64,000 nucleotides of DNA from CAVVIG01 sp050249955 (lineage in GTDB: Bacteria; Acidobacteriota; Vicinamibacteria; Vicinamibacterales; CAVVIG01). Location: NCBI GenBank assembly GCA_050249955.1, contig JBFWPN010000010.1:124001-188000 (forward strand), given 5' to 3'. Made by a program: the position numbers and the translations under genes. The notes below the pieces were generated by a model that was not told the origin of the DNA, ran no database searches, and was given only the letters and a program-made list of their open reading frames with translations. Below, in pieces: positions 9,371 through 19,631 of this stretch; within the stretch, counting starts at the first letter, position 1; each line of letters opens with the position of its first letter.

Positions 9371-9374
<4 letters not shown>
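8178..9374 (-). CDS. Alpha-oxoamine synthase, probable serine palmitoyltransferase
   Basis: 398 residues, GTG start in a GTGA overlap with the ligase stop. It is a fold-type I PLP enzyme: DEAHSFG near residue 206 and the PLP lysine at about 242 in TFSKAL. The family (serine palmitoyltransferase, KBL, BioF, CqsA) condenses an amino acid with an acyl thioester with loss of CO2. The preceding ACP and fatty acyl-AMP ligase genes argue that the acyl donor is an acyl-ACP, as in several bacterial sphingolipid pathways. The product would be 3-ketosphinganine. An autoinducer-type (CqsA) or BioF role cannot be excluded from sequence alone. No biotin genes are nearby. Confidence 0.82.
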
Positions 9375-11025
<1,651 letters not shown>

Positions 11026-11029
<4 letters not shown>

Positions 11030-11295
11030 CCCTGCGAACCCGGACCGGTCGCTGCGAGCCTGCGAACCTCGTCCACGATCTGGCCGACCGTCCGCACATG
11101 GGTCAGCGAGTTGAGCGGAACAGAGATGTTGAAGTGATCCTCGAGCTCGCCGACGAATTCCAGAATCTGCAGGGAGTCGAAGCCGAGGTCCCTCATCAGT
11201 TCCTTATCTGGCGTCGGCTCGATTGGCCTCCGGCTCAGGCGGACCAGAATGTCGATGGTGTCGTGTTCGAAGCGGTCGGCGGTGGGATGCGCCAT
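11026..11295 (-). CDS. Acyl carrier protein, dedicated
   Basis: 89 residues from the ATG at 11295. An upstream in-frame extension to 11364 gives a Cys-rich stretch unlike any ACP and is rejected. The phosphopantetheine attachment serine is S40 in LGFDSLQ, and the flanking acidic helix II (LEFVGELEDHF) is typical of ACPs. The four-base overlap with the acyl-AMP ligase gene means the two are translated together. The protein should carry the acyl chain from the ligase to the oxoamine synthase. It is first gene of the minus-strand operon and faces the nucleotidyltransferase gene across a 109-base divergent gap. Confidence 0.9.
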
Positions 11296-11389
11296 CTCAG
11301 TGCACGGCACGCATGAATCGCGCACCGGTGTGTCTCGAAGCTCCAGGCGAATCGACTGTAACACGGATGTAAGTGGCAGCGCACGCGCG

Positions 11390-11398
11390 TATTAAGAT
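11390..11398 (+). promoter_or_regulatory. Putative -10 element (TATTAA/TAAGAT) immediately before the 11405 start
   Basis: An A+T-rich patch TATTAAGAT ends six bases before the ATG at 11405. If TAAGAT (11393-11398) is the -10 hexamer, transcription would begin at or next to the start codon, giving a leaderless message. No clear -35 box or Shine-Dalgarno sequence is visible. Confidence 0.35.
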
Positions 11399-11404
11399 GG
11401 CGCG

Positions 11405-12157
11405 ATGATGCAGGCGACCCGCGTGACGCAGACGGTCATCCTCGCGGCGGGAAGCGGCTCGAGGTTGGCGGCCGAGCGCGGCGACGTGCCCAAGCCGCTG
11501 ATGACGGTGGCCGGACTGCCGCTCATCGCACACGCCCTCGAGCATGCGACGGTGTCCGGGTGCCGTGAGGCCGTGGTGGTCGTCGGATACGAAGGCGATC
11601 GGGTTCGACGGGCGGTCACCTCCATGCAGTCGGGCTTGTCGGTACGCTTCGTCGAGAACCCCGCGTTCACCGAACCGAACGGAGTGTCCCTGCTCGCGGC
11701 CGAACCGCTCGCAGCACCCGCGTTCTTCCTGCAGATGGTCGACCACCTCTTCCTCGAGCCGGCGCTCGCGCGACTGTCAGCTCGTCCGTTCGTGTCGGAC
11801 GAAGTCGGACGCGTGCTCGTGGACTCCATGCCGTCCGCGGATATCGACCTCGACGATGCGACCAAGGTGCAGGTGCGTGGGGATCGCGTCAGCGCCATCG
11901 GCAAGGGGCTCGACACCTGGGATGCCATCGACGCCGGCTGCTTCGTGCTGACGCACGGCATCTTCGAGGCGTTGCGGGAGGTATCGCCTGGCGAGGGGCG
12001 CACCGTCTCGTCCGGCATGCGGCGCCTGGTGGCGGCCGGACGGCTCGGCGCGGTCGACATCGCGGGGGCGTCGTGGATCGACGTGGACACGCCCGCCGAC
12101 CGCGGCATCGCCGAGCGCCTGCTCGGCCGGCGACAGCTCGCGTCCGAACGATCGTGA
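11405..12157 (+). CDS. NTP transferase, candidate inositol-1-phosphate cytidylyltransferase
   Basis: 250 residues of the sugar-phosphate nucleotidyltransferase fold. The nucleotide-binding motif LAAGSGSRL is at residues 13-21, with PKPL following near residue 31. Further segments (NGVSLLAA, MVDHLF near 111, DLDDATKV near 149, then IGKGLDTWDAIDAG) resemble the cytidylyltransferase half of bifunctional IPCT/DIPPS enzymes, which make CDP-inositol from CTP and inositol-1-phosphate. The DIPPS-like partner domain is encoded separately two genes on (13361-14503). Together they could provide and transfer phospho-inositol. Another sugar-phosphate substrate remains possible. Confidence 0.68.
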   Translation: MMQATRVTQTVILAAGSGSRLAAERGDVPKPLMTVAGLPLIAHALEHATVSGCREAVVVVGYEGDRVRRAVTSMQSGLSVRFVENPAFTEPNGVSLLAAEPLAAPAFFLQMVDHLFLEPALARLSARPFVSDEVGRVLVDSMPSADIDLDDATKVQVRGDRVSAIGKGLDTWDAIDAGCFVLTHGIFEALREVSPGEGRTVSSGMRRLVAAGRLGAVDIAGASWIDVDTPADRGIAERLLGRRQLASERS

Positions 12158-13380
12158 TCGCCCGCAGGCTGCGCATCGGCTACACCTGTCACGACGCGTT
12201 CCCCTCGACCCACACCAACACCCAGCAGATCTTCTGGACGCTCTCGGAGATGGCACGGCTCGGTCACACGGTGGACGTGTGCGTGCCGGCGGTGGCCGGC
12301 GGCGCAGCGGCCGACGCTGCGATCGCCCGCCACTATGGCGAACAGGGCGGCGGCCCGCCGGCGCTGCGCTTCCTCCCGATGTCGACGCACGAGGCACGGG
12401 GGAGCCTCGCCAAGGGGTGGTTCGATCTGCGTGCGCCATTCCACCACGCGCGCGGGCACCACGACCTGATCTGGACGCGCGACCCCTTCGCGCTGGTCGC
12501 CGCCGTGCGGACCGGTGTGCCGACGATCTTCGAGACCTATCGGCCCGACTTTGCCACGGCGTCCGCGTTCGCTCCGTGGCGGCACGTGGCGCGGGGCGCC
12601 GGGTCGTTCGCCGGCGTCATTGCGCACTCGGCCCTCGCCGCCGACGCACTGGTCGATGCCGGTGTCCCGCGACCGCAGGTCCTGGTGGCGCACAACGGGT
12701 GTGCGCCGTCGCTGATGCAGCCGGTGCTCGACCGCGCCGAGGCCCGTGCCCTCACCGGACTGCCTGGCGACCGTCCGCTGCTGGTCTACACCGGACACGT
12801 CGGTCCGCAGAAGGGCACCGACGCGCTCATCGCGCTCGCGGCCGGTCTGCCGCAGGCACGGCTGGTCATCGTCGGTGTCGATCCGGCGTCCGGCGACGGC
12901 CGGTGGATCGACGACCGCGCAAGGCAGGCCGGTGCTACCAACATCGTGCTCCGCCCGCGTGTCGATGTGGCCGCGGTGGCACCCTACCTGTACGCGGCCG
13001 ACTGTCTCGTCATCCCGCCGACCGACGAACCGCTGCGGCGATACGGCCGGACCGTGCTGCCGATGAAGGTGTTCTCGTACCTCGCGGCCGCGCGGCCGAT
13101 CGTCGCCCCCGCATTGCCCGACATCGCCGAGGTGCTGATGCACGACGAGACCGCCGTCCTGGTGCCACCGGGCGATGCGAAGGTGGCCGCGACGATGGTT
13201 GCCGACCTGCTGGCCGACGAACCGAGGGCGGCACGCCTCGCGAAGGCCGCCGCCGGCCTGTCACACCGGTACACCTGGCGCGCCCGGGCGGAGAGGATCT
13301 CGTCGTGGCTGCTCGGGCTGGAGCCGATTGCGCGGGCTTCGGCCGTACGCGGGTCGGCGGTCAGCCCGCCGGTACGCTAG
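12154..13380 (+). CDS. GT4-type glycosyltransferase
   Basis: 408 residues, started at the GTG of a GTGA overlap with the upstream stop. An upstream extension is Arg/Ala-rich shadow sequence and is rejected. It has GT-B architecture: N-terminal Rossmann domain starting RRLRIGYTCHDAFPS, then a C-terminal domain with the donor-site segments VYTGHVGPQKGTDALI and PTDEPLRRYGRTVLPMKVFSYLA. The usual EGFGLP-type motif is replaced by PTDEPLRRYGRTVLPMK, as in GTs acting on sugar-nucleotide donors with divergent loops. It probably glycosylates the inositol or lipid product of this cluster, but the substrate is unknown. The 3' end overlaps the convergent DIPPS-like gene by 20 bases. Confidence 0.82.
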   Translation: MIARRLRIGYTCHDAFPSTHTNTQQIFWTLSEMARLGHTVDVCVPAVAGGAAADAAIARHYGEQGGGPPALRFLPMSTHEARGSLAKGWFDLRAPFHHARGHHDLIWTRDPFALVAAVRTGVPTIFETYRPDFATASAFAPWRHVARGAGSFAGVIAHSALAADALVDAGVPRPQVLVAHNGCAPSLMQPVLDRAEARALTGLPGDRPLLVYTGHVGPQKGTDALIALAAGLPQARLVIVGVDPASGDGRWIDDRARQAGATNIVLRPRVDVAAVAPYLYAADCLVIPPTDEPLRRYGRTVLPMKVFSYLAAARPIVAPALPDIAEVLMHDETAVLVPPGDAKVAATMVADLLADEPRAARLAKAAAGLSHRYTWRARAERISSWLLGLEPIARASAVRGSAVSPPVR

Positions 13381-14503
13381 CTGCCCCGATTGCCTCTGCA
13401 CGAAGCGCCGCTGCGGCAACCTCGATCGGCCGTCGGTAGATGGAGAGGGTGAGGTTCGCCACGACAATCCCGGCGAGGATGAGCGCCGGCACCAGCGCGC
13501 GCGCGCCCGTGAAGGACACACCCAGGAAGATCACGGCGAACAGATCCCGACGCAGGAGCGTGAACAGCCCTGCCGCTGCCCGGAGCGGTACGGCGCCGGT
13601 CTCGTGCGAGGCCCGGCGCACGGACCGGTCGATCCACACGAACGAGGCGTTCGGCGCATGGTGCCGGACGAAGCGCGCGGCTCTGGCGAGTGTGGCCACC
13701 AGGACCATCCCGATGAGAGCCGTCCACGCGAGGGCGGCCATTCCACTGCCCTCACGTACCCACCCGACCGTGAGGCCCGCGAAGCAGGCGAGGTAGGTCA
13801 CCTGGTCGACGATGGTGTCGACCCGCGCCCCCATCTCCGACTCGGTCAGCGTGGCGCGGGCGATCTCGCCATCCACGCCGTCGAGCACCGACGCCGTGTG
13901 AAAGAGCACGCCGGTGATCGCGAGCGCGACCGGACCGGGCTCCGCCGCGATGGCCGCGCAGGCCAGGCCGACCAGCAGCGTGACCAGTGAGGCGCCGGTG
14001 GCGTTCATGCCCACGGCAAGCGCGAGACGGCTGCAGGCCCGGCTGATGGGGCGATTGAACGTGCGCGAGACGAATCCGTCCGTGGCCTTCTGCGTGCCGC
14101 GGAGCACCGCGGTGGTGGCGCGTCGTCGATCGGCACGGCTCGAGAGGCTGAGCAGGAGCCCGCTGCCGACGGGCCAGGCCGGTAGCGCAGACAGGAGATC
14201 CGGCCGCGACGCCAACGGGAGCACGACGCTCGCGGGGCCGACCACGACCGTGGCACCCTCCGGCGAGACCAGGCGGGAGGCCTGCTGCGCCCGCACCACG
14301 TCGGCGAGACCGGGATCGCTGAAGAGGCCCGGCATCAGGGCGGTGGCAGGCGGGACGAGCATCGCGGGTGCCGGCCTGGTTGCGTCGAGGGTGTCGAGGG
14401 TGGCGACCTGCGAGCCTGCTCGCGCAGCCACCCGCGCGTTGCGTGCCCGCGCCGAGCCACCGAGGAACCGGACGTCCGCGCCACCCAGCGGGACGATGTA
14501 CAT
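13361..14503 (-). CDS. CDP-alcohol phosphotransferase with N-terminal extra domain (DIPPS-like)
   Basis: 380 residues from ATG 14503 (ATG 14518 would add five). Residues 1-150 form a soluble domain of unknown function, possibly a degenerate nucleotidyltransferase. They are followed by GTQKATDGFVSRTFNRPISR, a segment typical of the DIPPS family (di-myo-inositol phosphate phosphate synthase), and a six-helix CDP-alcohol phosphotransferase domain. The signature is complete: DGVDGEIAR with D at about 207, then GARVDTIVD with the catalytic fourth Asp near 232. Paired with the cytidylyltransferase at 11405, it likely transfers a phospho-inositol-type group to a lipid or polyol. This contrasts with the 3780 gene, which lacks the fourth Asp. 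Confidence 0.78.
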   Translation of the reverse strand: MYIVPLGGADVRFLGGSARARNARVAARAGSQVATLDTLDATRPAPAMLVPPATALMPGLFSDPGLADVVRAQQASRLVSPEGATVVVGPASVVLPLASRPDLLSALPAWPVGSGLLLSLSSRADRRRATTAVLRGTQKATDGFVSRTFNRPISRACSRLALAVGMNATGASLVTLLVGLACAAIAAEPGPVALAITGVLFHTASVLDGVDGEIARATLTESEMGARVDTIVDQVTYLACFAGLTVGWVREGSGMAALAWTALIGMVLVATLARAARFVRHHAPNASFVWIDRSVRRASHETGAVPLRAAAGLFTLLRRDLFAVIFLGVSFTGARALVPALILAGIVVANLTLSIYRRPIEVAAAALRAEAIGAASVPAG

Positions 14504-14582
14504 GCGCTGCGGTATCATACCAACCGGTCGCCTGGTGTTCCTTCCCCGCAACGCCTTACGCAGCGCCACCCGCGGCGCGCTC

Positions 14583-15485
14583 ATGCTCGCGTCGCCCCGC
14601 CGCCCGCTGCTGGTGCAGCTTGTCGTGACGCGGCGCTGCAACCTGTCCTGTGGGTACTGCTCGGAGTACGACGACGTGTCGTCTCCGGTCGACGTCACCC
14701 TGCTCGAACGCCGGATCGACCACGCGGCCGGCCTGGGCACGCTCGTGCTCACGCTGACGGGCGGCGAACCGCTGCTGCATCCCCAGCTCGACCGGCTCGT
14801 GGCGCGCGTCGCCTCCCACGGGATGGTGTGCACGATGATCTCGAATGGGTATCCGCTCACCAGGGAGTGGATCCGACGGTTGAACGACGCGAACCTCTCG
14901 CTGCTCCAGATGTCGGTCGACAACATGGAGCCCAATGTGTTCTCCCAGAAGTCCTGGTCGCAGATCCGGAAGAAGCTCGAGCTGCTGAAGGAGCACGCCC
15001 GCTTCGGGGTGAACATCAACGCCGTGCTCGGCTCCTCGAACCTGGAGCAGACCCGCGAGGTGGTGCAGCGGGTGCGCGACCTCGGGTTCTTCATGACCGT
15101 GGGACTGATGCACGACGGCCGGGGCCAGATCGAGCCCGGACTGCTCGCGGACCAGCTCGCCGCCACCTACGAGGAGATGCAGGGCACCAGCAACAAGACG
15201 GTCTTCCACCGCACGGGCGAGGGGTGGGAGCGCAACATGCTGCAGGACGGCTCGTCGCCCTTCAAGTGCCGCGCGGGTGGTCGGTACCTCTACGTGGACG
15301 AGCACGGTGCGGTCAACTACTGCAGCCAGCGCCGGGGTGAGCCTGGCATCGACCTCCTCCAGTACACCGGCGACGACTGCGAGCGCGAGTTCTACACGAC
15401 CAAGGGCTGCGAGGCACAGTGCACCATCGGCTGCGTGCGCCGTGCGTCGGCGTTCGATGGCTGGCGGGCGCAGCGTAGTGCCTGA
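14583..15485 (+). CDS. Radical SAM protein with SPASM-like C-terminal cysteines
   Basis: 300 residues from ATG 14583; in-frame ATGs at 14496 and 14502 would overlap the divergent gene and add 27-29 residues. The cluster-binding CxxxCxxC is CNLSCGYC at residues 19-26, followed by LTLTGGEPLLHPQLD. A C-terminal group of cysteines (FKCRAGG, NYCSQ, GCEAQCTIGC) resembles a SPASM/twitch domain that would bind additional Fe-S clusters. Such enzymes modify peptides, lipids or sugars; no substrate is evident. Its stop overlaps the GTG start of the flippase gene, so the two are coupled, which points to modification of a membrane-exported glycolipid. Confidence 0.85.
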   Translation: MLASPRRPLLVQLVVTRRCNLSCGYCSEYDDVSSPVDVTLLERRIDHAAGLGTLVLTLTGGEPLLHPQLDRLVARVASHGMVCTMISNGYPLTREWIRRLNDANLSLLQMSVDNMEPNVFSQKSWSQIRKKLELLKEHARFGVNINAVLGSSNLEQTREVVQRVRDLGFFMTVGLMHDGRGQIEPGLLADQLAATYEEMQGTSNKTVFHRTGEGWERNMLQDGSSPFKCRAGGRYLYVDEHGAVNYCSQRRGEPGIDLLQYTGDDCEREFYTTKGCEAQCTIGCVRRASAFDGWRAQRSA

Positions 15486-17055
15486 CCGTCCCGACGCGGC
15501 GCCACCGCCGCGCGCCACCTCCGCCGACGATGGCCATCACATGGCGCGGGGGGCAGCCGCCAACGCGCTCGTCCTCCTGGCGTCGAACTTTCGCGGCGTC
15601 TTCATCTTCCTCATCGCACGGCTCCTGGGCGAAGCCGCGCTCGGCCGGTTCGGGCTGGCCTTCGCCACCACCGAACTCCTGAGCAAGGCCGGCATGCTCG
15701 GGTTCGACAACAGCATCATCCCGTTCCTCGCTCCGCGCCTGCAGCGCGGCGATGCGGCCGGCGCGCGCTCGCTCTTCCACCGCATGGCGGTACTGGCCGG
15801 CGCGGCGTCGGCACTGCTCGCCGCCGTGGCGGTGCCGGTGGTGTGGCTGGCGGCCGCCCGCGGATTCGACGCGTTCACCCACGGTGGGGCGGTGATGCTC
15901 CTTGCGCTGCCCGGTATTGCCGTGGCCCGCATCGCCACGGGGGCCTCGCGGTCGGTGCTGGCGATGTCGAACGAGTTCTACTCGCGCGGCATCACCGAAA
16001 CCTGGGTGACGACCGCCGTGTTCCTCGTCGCCATCGGGCTGGGGCTCAGGGATGTGGCGCCCGCGCTAGCGGTGGCCGTCGGCACGACGGCGGCCGCGAT
16101 CGTGGCGTACGTCCTGGCTGGGCGTGCCCTCGCCCCTCGACTTCGCTCGGGGCCCGAGGCCTCTCCACTCCGTGCGGGGCCTGAGACCACCAGGGATGGG
16201 CTGCTTCGATTCTCGATCCCCATCGCCGGCGCCAGCCTGCTCACCGTGCTGGTGATGCAGGCCGACGTGCTGCTGCTCGGTGCGTTCGTGGGGCGTGCCC
16301 CCGGCGTCACCGCCGAGGCCTTCGGCGTGTTCTGCGCCGCGGCGCAGGTGGCCGGTGGGCTCCGCAAGGTACGCCAGGTCTTCGACCCGGTCTTTGCGCC
16401 CATCGTCGCCAACCGTGCGGTGGCGAGCGAACGGGCGGCGCTGCGGCAGACCGTGGCCGGGCCTGGGCGATGGGTGCTGTCCGCCCAGCTCCCGATCGTC
16501 GGCGCGCTCATGTTGGCAGCGGGCCCGATCATGTCCATCTACGGCGCCGGCTTCCGTTCCGGGGCGTCATGGCTGGCGCTCCTCGCCCTGGCCCACGGCA
16601 CCAACACGTTTGCCGGCCTGGTGGAGACACTGCTGATGATCGAGCGACCAGGCCTGAACCTGGTGAATGCCGCGGCGACCGTGGTGGTGCAGGTTGGCGC
16701 CGGACTCCTGCTGATTCCGGCCTTCGGTGTGACCGGTGCTGCGGTGGCCATGTGCCTGGGCTTCGCGGTGCAGGGTGTCCTGCGGTTTGCCGAGGTGCGG
16801 CACGTCTTCGGGTGGACCTGGCCCTGGGAGTCGCTCATCCGGCCGCTCGTGGCGGCGTCGGGCGCGGCAGTGCCGGCCGTGCTGCTACGCCTGCAGGGTG
16901 GCGTGGCCTGGGAGCTGGGGTCGGCGGTCGCGTTCCTCCTCTGCTACGCATTGGGGTGGCTCTGGCTCGGGGCCGACCCGGAAGACCAGGAAGTCTGGCG
17001 GCGCCTCGTCCGCCGGAAGGCGCCGGCGGACGCGGCAGCGCCCAGCTCGACGTGA
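15478..17055 (+). CDS. Polysaccharide/lipid flippase (MATE/MOP superfamily, Wzx-like)
   Basis: 525 residues from GTG 15478, which overlaps the radical SAM stop by eight bases; ATG 15541 is the alternative and begins right at the first helix. The protein has 12-14 hydrophobic segments in two halves, with the N-terminal NALVLLASNFRGVFIFLIARLLGEAALGRF pattern of the polysaccharide biosynthesis export family split by short loops. The family flips lipid-linked oligosaccharides across the inner membrane. Its position after glycosyltransferase and CDP-alcohol transferase genes suggests it moves the lipid made by this cluster. Substrate specificity cannot be read from the sequence. Confidence 0.85.
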   Translation: MPDRPDAAPPPRATSADDGHHMARGAAANALVLLASNFRGVFIFLIARLLGEAALGRFGLAFATTELLSKAGMLGFDNSIIPFLAPRLQRGDAAGARSLFHRMAVLAGAASALLAAVAVPVVWLAAARGFDAFTHGGAVMLLALPGIAVARIATGASRSVLAMSNEFYSRGITETWVTTAVFLVAIGLGLRDVAPALAVAVGTTAAAIVAYVLAGRALAPRLRSGPEASPLRAGPETTRDGLLRFSIPIAGASLLTVLVMQADVLLLGAFVGRAPGVTAEAFGVFCAAAQVAGGLRKVRQVFDPVFAPIVANRAVASERAALRQTVAGPGRWVLSAQLPIVGALMLAAGPIMSIYGAGFRSGASWLALLALAHGTNTFAGLVETLLMIERPGLNLVNAAATVVVQVGAGLLLIPAFGVTGAAVAMCLGFAVQGVLRFAEVRHVFGWTWPWESLIRPLVAASGAAVPAVLLRLQGGVAWELGSAVAFLLCYALGWLWLGADPEDQEVWRRLVRRKAPADAAAPSST

Positions 17056-17087
17056 TGGCCGCGCGGCGTGCACCCGAACGTGCGGCG

Positions 17088-17093
17088 TACAAT
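17088..17093 (+). promoter_or_regulatory. Putative -10 element (TACAAT) for the TonB receptor gene
   Basis: TACAAT lies 13 bases before the ATG at 17107, predicting a 5' leader of about seven bases, too short for a Shine-Dalgarno sequence. No clear -35 box. Confidence 0.35.
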
Positions 17094-17106
17094 GACCGCA
17101 GGCGCA

Positions 17107-19614
17107 ATGCAGGTTCCTGATTGCCGCACGCCCGGCTTCTGCCGGGCATTCGGGGCGTGGCTGCTCGCACTCCTGCTGATGCCGGCGGCTGCCGGTGCGC
17201 AGCCGTCCCAGGCCGGCGGTACGACCCCGGCAGCTCCCGCCGGCTCCATCACCGGCATCGTCACCACGCAGAACGGGAGCATCCCGCTTGGCGGGGCGCT
17301 CGTGTCGCTCCTGCTGCGCGATACCGAAGTGGGCACTTATGTCTCGGATGGCGAGGGTGCGTTCCGGTTCGAGGGCCTGGAGGCTGGCCTCTACACCGTC
17401 GTCACCACGCTCGAGGGGTTCGATCCGCTGCGCGTCAACGCCGTGCTCGGTGGTGGGCAGGCGATGATCGTGAATGCAGACCTTCGCATTGCCGCAGTGT
17501 CCGAGCGCGTGGACGTGGTGGCGTCCACCGCGCTGGTGCCGACCACCGGCACGCTGGCGGCCACCGACGGGCTGACGGGGCGCGAACTCGAGGAGATCGC
17601 TGGCGGCGGCGGCTTCCAGGCGGCGCTGCGCCTGCTGGCGAGCGTGATTGAGGTGCCTGGTGGGGTCAGCATCAAGGGAGGACGTCCCAGTCAGGCGTCC
17701 GTGCAGCTTGGGCCCGGCGCGTTCGTCGACCCGGCGACAGGACTGTCGCAGGTGTCGCTGCCCGACGATGCCATCGACTCGGTGACCGTGCTGCCCAATC
17801 CGTACTCGGTCGAATATGGCCGCTTCTCGTCGGGCCTGGTGCTGATTCGCACACGGCGCGCCGGTGATGTGTGGCGCACCCGACTGAACAACCTGGACCC
17901 ATCGTTCCGGACGAAGCGCGGATCGGCCGTCCGCATCGTCGGGATCTCCGCGTTCTCGCCGCGGGCCGAGACCGGAGGACCGCTGATCAAGGACAAGCTC
18001 TTCCTGCAGCAGGCGCTGCAGTATCGCTACCGCACGAACGATGTCCCCAGCCGTCCGCAGTCGGAACTGAAGCGATCCCACCGGTTCAGCTCGTTCACGC
18101 GCCTCGACGCGAACCTCTCACCGAGGCACACCCTGGTGTCTGCGGTCGGGCTGTTCCCCTCGAGGGCCACCCAGGCCACGCTGGGCACGTTCACGCCGCC
18201 TGACGCCTCCGCGAACATGGAGGGGAACGTCAGCACCGCAGCCATCACCGAGCGGGCGCTGTGGAGCGAGACGCTCTTCACCGAGACCACTGTCGAGGCC
18301 CACCGGTACAGCACGGACGTCATGCCACGCGGCGGCGCCGCGATGGAACTGCTGCCCGAGACCACGCTGGGCAGCTTCTTCAACCGCCAGCACCGCGAGG
18401 CCACCACCTTCCAGTTCATCGAGTCGGCTTCGGGGACGGCGCGCGGGCGCGGCGGCCTGCACCTGTACAAGGCCGGGGCGGACGTCCTCTACAGCCGCTA
18501 CTCGAGCTGGAGCGAGAGCCGGCCGGTCCTCATCCGCCGCAGTGACGGTACGCTCGTGCGGCGGCTCGACTTCACGCCGGGGCAGACCGTCCAGGCGCAG
18601 ACGAGCGTCGACGTGGCGCTCTTCGCCCAGGATCGCGTGCAGCCAGGGGAGCGGTGGTACGCGGAGTTCGGGGCGCGGCTCGATCGCGACGGCGTGATCG
18701 GGCGGGTGAACCTGACGCCGCGTGCGGGTGTGGCGTTCCTCCTGAAGAAGGACGGCTCGTCAGTCCTCCGTTCGGGGTACGGCCTGTTCTTCGAGCGCAC
18801 GCCGTCGGTGGCCGGCGTGTTCACCCAGTACGAGGCGCCGCTGGATACGCGTTACCAGCCGGACGGCGTGACGCCGATCGCGGCGCCGGTCCTGCTGCGA
18901 CACGTGACCGATCCGAACCTTCGCACGTCGCGCAGCCTCACGTGGGACCTGGCCCTCGATCACCGCTTCAGCGCGCGCTGGGCGGGGCACGTGGCGGTCA
19001 TCGATCGCCGCGGCCATCGTGAACTGCTGGTGAACGAGACGGAGCAGGACGGGACGCCCGTGCTGCGGCTCGACAGCAGCGGCCGGTCGGTCTATCGCGA
19101 GCTCGAGCTCTCCGCGCACTACACGGAAGGGCAGCGGGCGGACATCACCGTGTCGTATGTGCGTTCCATCGCGCGCTCCGACCTGAATGCCCTGACGAGC
19201 TTCTATGACGCGGTGCTCTGGCCGGTAGTGGGGGAGAACGGCTATGGCCCCGCACGGACCGACGTGCCACACCGGATCCTTGCCCGCGGGCGGGGCTACC
19301 CGCTCCGCAACTGGCTGCTGGTGGGCACGCTCGACTGGCGCACCGGTTTCCCCTACTCGGTGACGAACGCGGCGCTGGAGTTCGTCGGCCTGCGGAACAC
19401 GCGCCGGTTCCCCAACTACGTGCGGGTGGACGCCGGCATCGAGCACCGCTTCACGTTCGGCAAGTACCGCCCGTGGATCGGCGTGCGCGTCGACAACGCG
19501 CTGAGCTCCTTCCTCCCATCCGACGTCCAGGCCAACATCACGTCACCGGCGTTCGGCACCTTCTATAACTCCGAGTACCGGCAGGCGCGCATCCAGGTCC
19601 GCTTCGAGCGCTGA
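17107..19614 (+). CDS. TonB-dependent receptor-like outer membrane protein with N-terminal regulatory-like domain
   Basis: 835 residues. The signal peptide (about 1-32, ending AAGAQ) is followed by a carboxypeptidase-regulatory-like beta-sandwich (GSITGIVTTQNGSIPLGGAL to about residue 125). Then comes a plug-like region and a long barrel ending in an aromatic-rich strand with terminal QVRFER. The layout is that of Oar/SusC-like receptors common in Acidobacteriota. The plug is unusual in that the canonical IRG motif is replaced by VSIKGGRPSQASVQLGPGAF. Ligand unknown. The gene stands alone between the flippase and the convergent PQQ dehydrogenase, 17 bases from the latter's stop. Confidence 0.85.
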   Translation: MQVPDCRTPGFCRAFGAWLLALLLMPAAAGAQPSQAGGTTPAAPAGSITGIVTTQNGSIPLGGALVSLLLRDTEVGTYVSDGEGAFRFEGLEAGLYTVVTTLEGFDPLRVNAVLGGGQAMIVNADLRIAAVSERVDVVASTALVPTTGTLAATDGLTGRELEEIAGGGGFQAALRLLASVIEVPGGVSIKGGRPSQASVQLGPGAFVDPATGLSQVSLPDDAIDSVTVLPNPYSVEYGRFSSGLVLIRTRRAGDVWRTRLNNLDPSFRTKRGSAVRIVGISAFSPRAETGGPLIKDKLFLQQALQYRYRTNDVPSRPQSELKRSHRFSSFTRLDANLSPRHTLVSAVGLFPSRATQATLGTFTPPDASANMEGNVSTAAITERALWSETLFTETTVEAHRYSTDVMPRGGAAMELLPETTLGSFFNRQHREATTFQFIESASGTARGRGGLHLYKAGADVLYSRYSSWSESRPVLIRRSDGTLVRRLDFTPGQTVQAQTSVDVALFAQDRVQPGERWYAEFGARLDRDGVIGRVNLTPRAGVAFLLKKDGSSVLRSGYGLFFERTPSVAGVFTQYEAPLDTRYQPDGVTPIAAPVLLRHVTDPNLRTSRSLTWDLALDHRFSARWAGHVAVIDRRGHRELLVNETEQDGTPVLRLDSSGRSVYRELELSAHYTEGQRADITVSYVRSIARSDLNALTSFYDAVLWPVVGENGYGPARTDVPHRILARGRGYPLRNWLLVGTLDWRTGFPYSVTNAALEFVGLRNTRRFPNYVRVDAGIEHRFTFGKYRPWIGVRVDNALSSFLPSDVQANITSPAFGTFYNSEYRQARIQVRFER

Positions 19615-19631
19615 CCGCACCCTGGGGCGGG

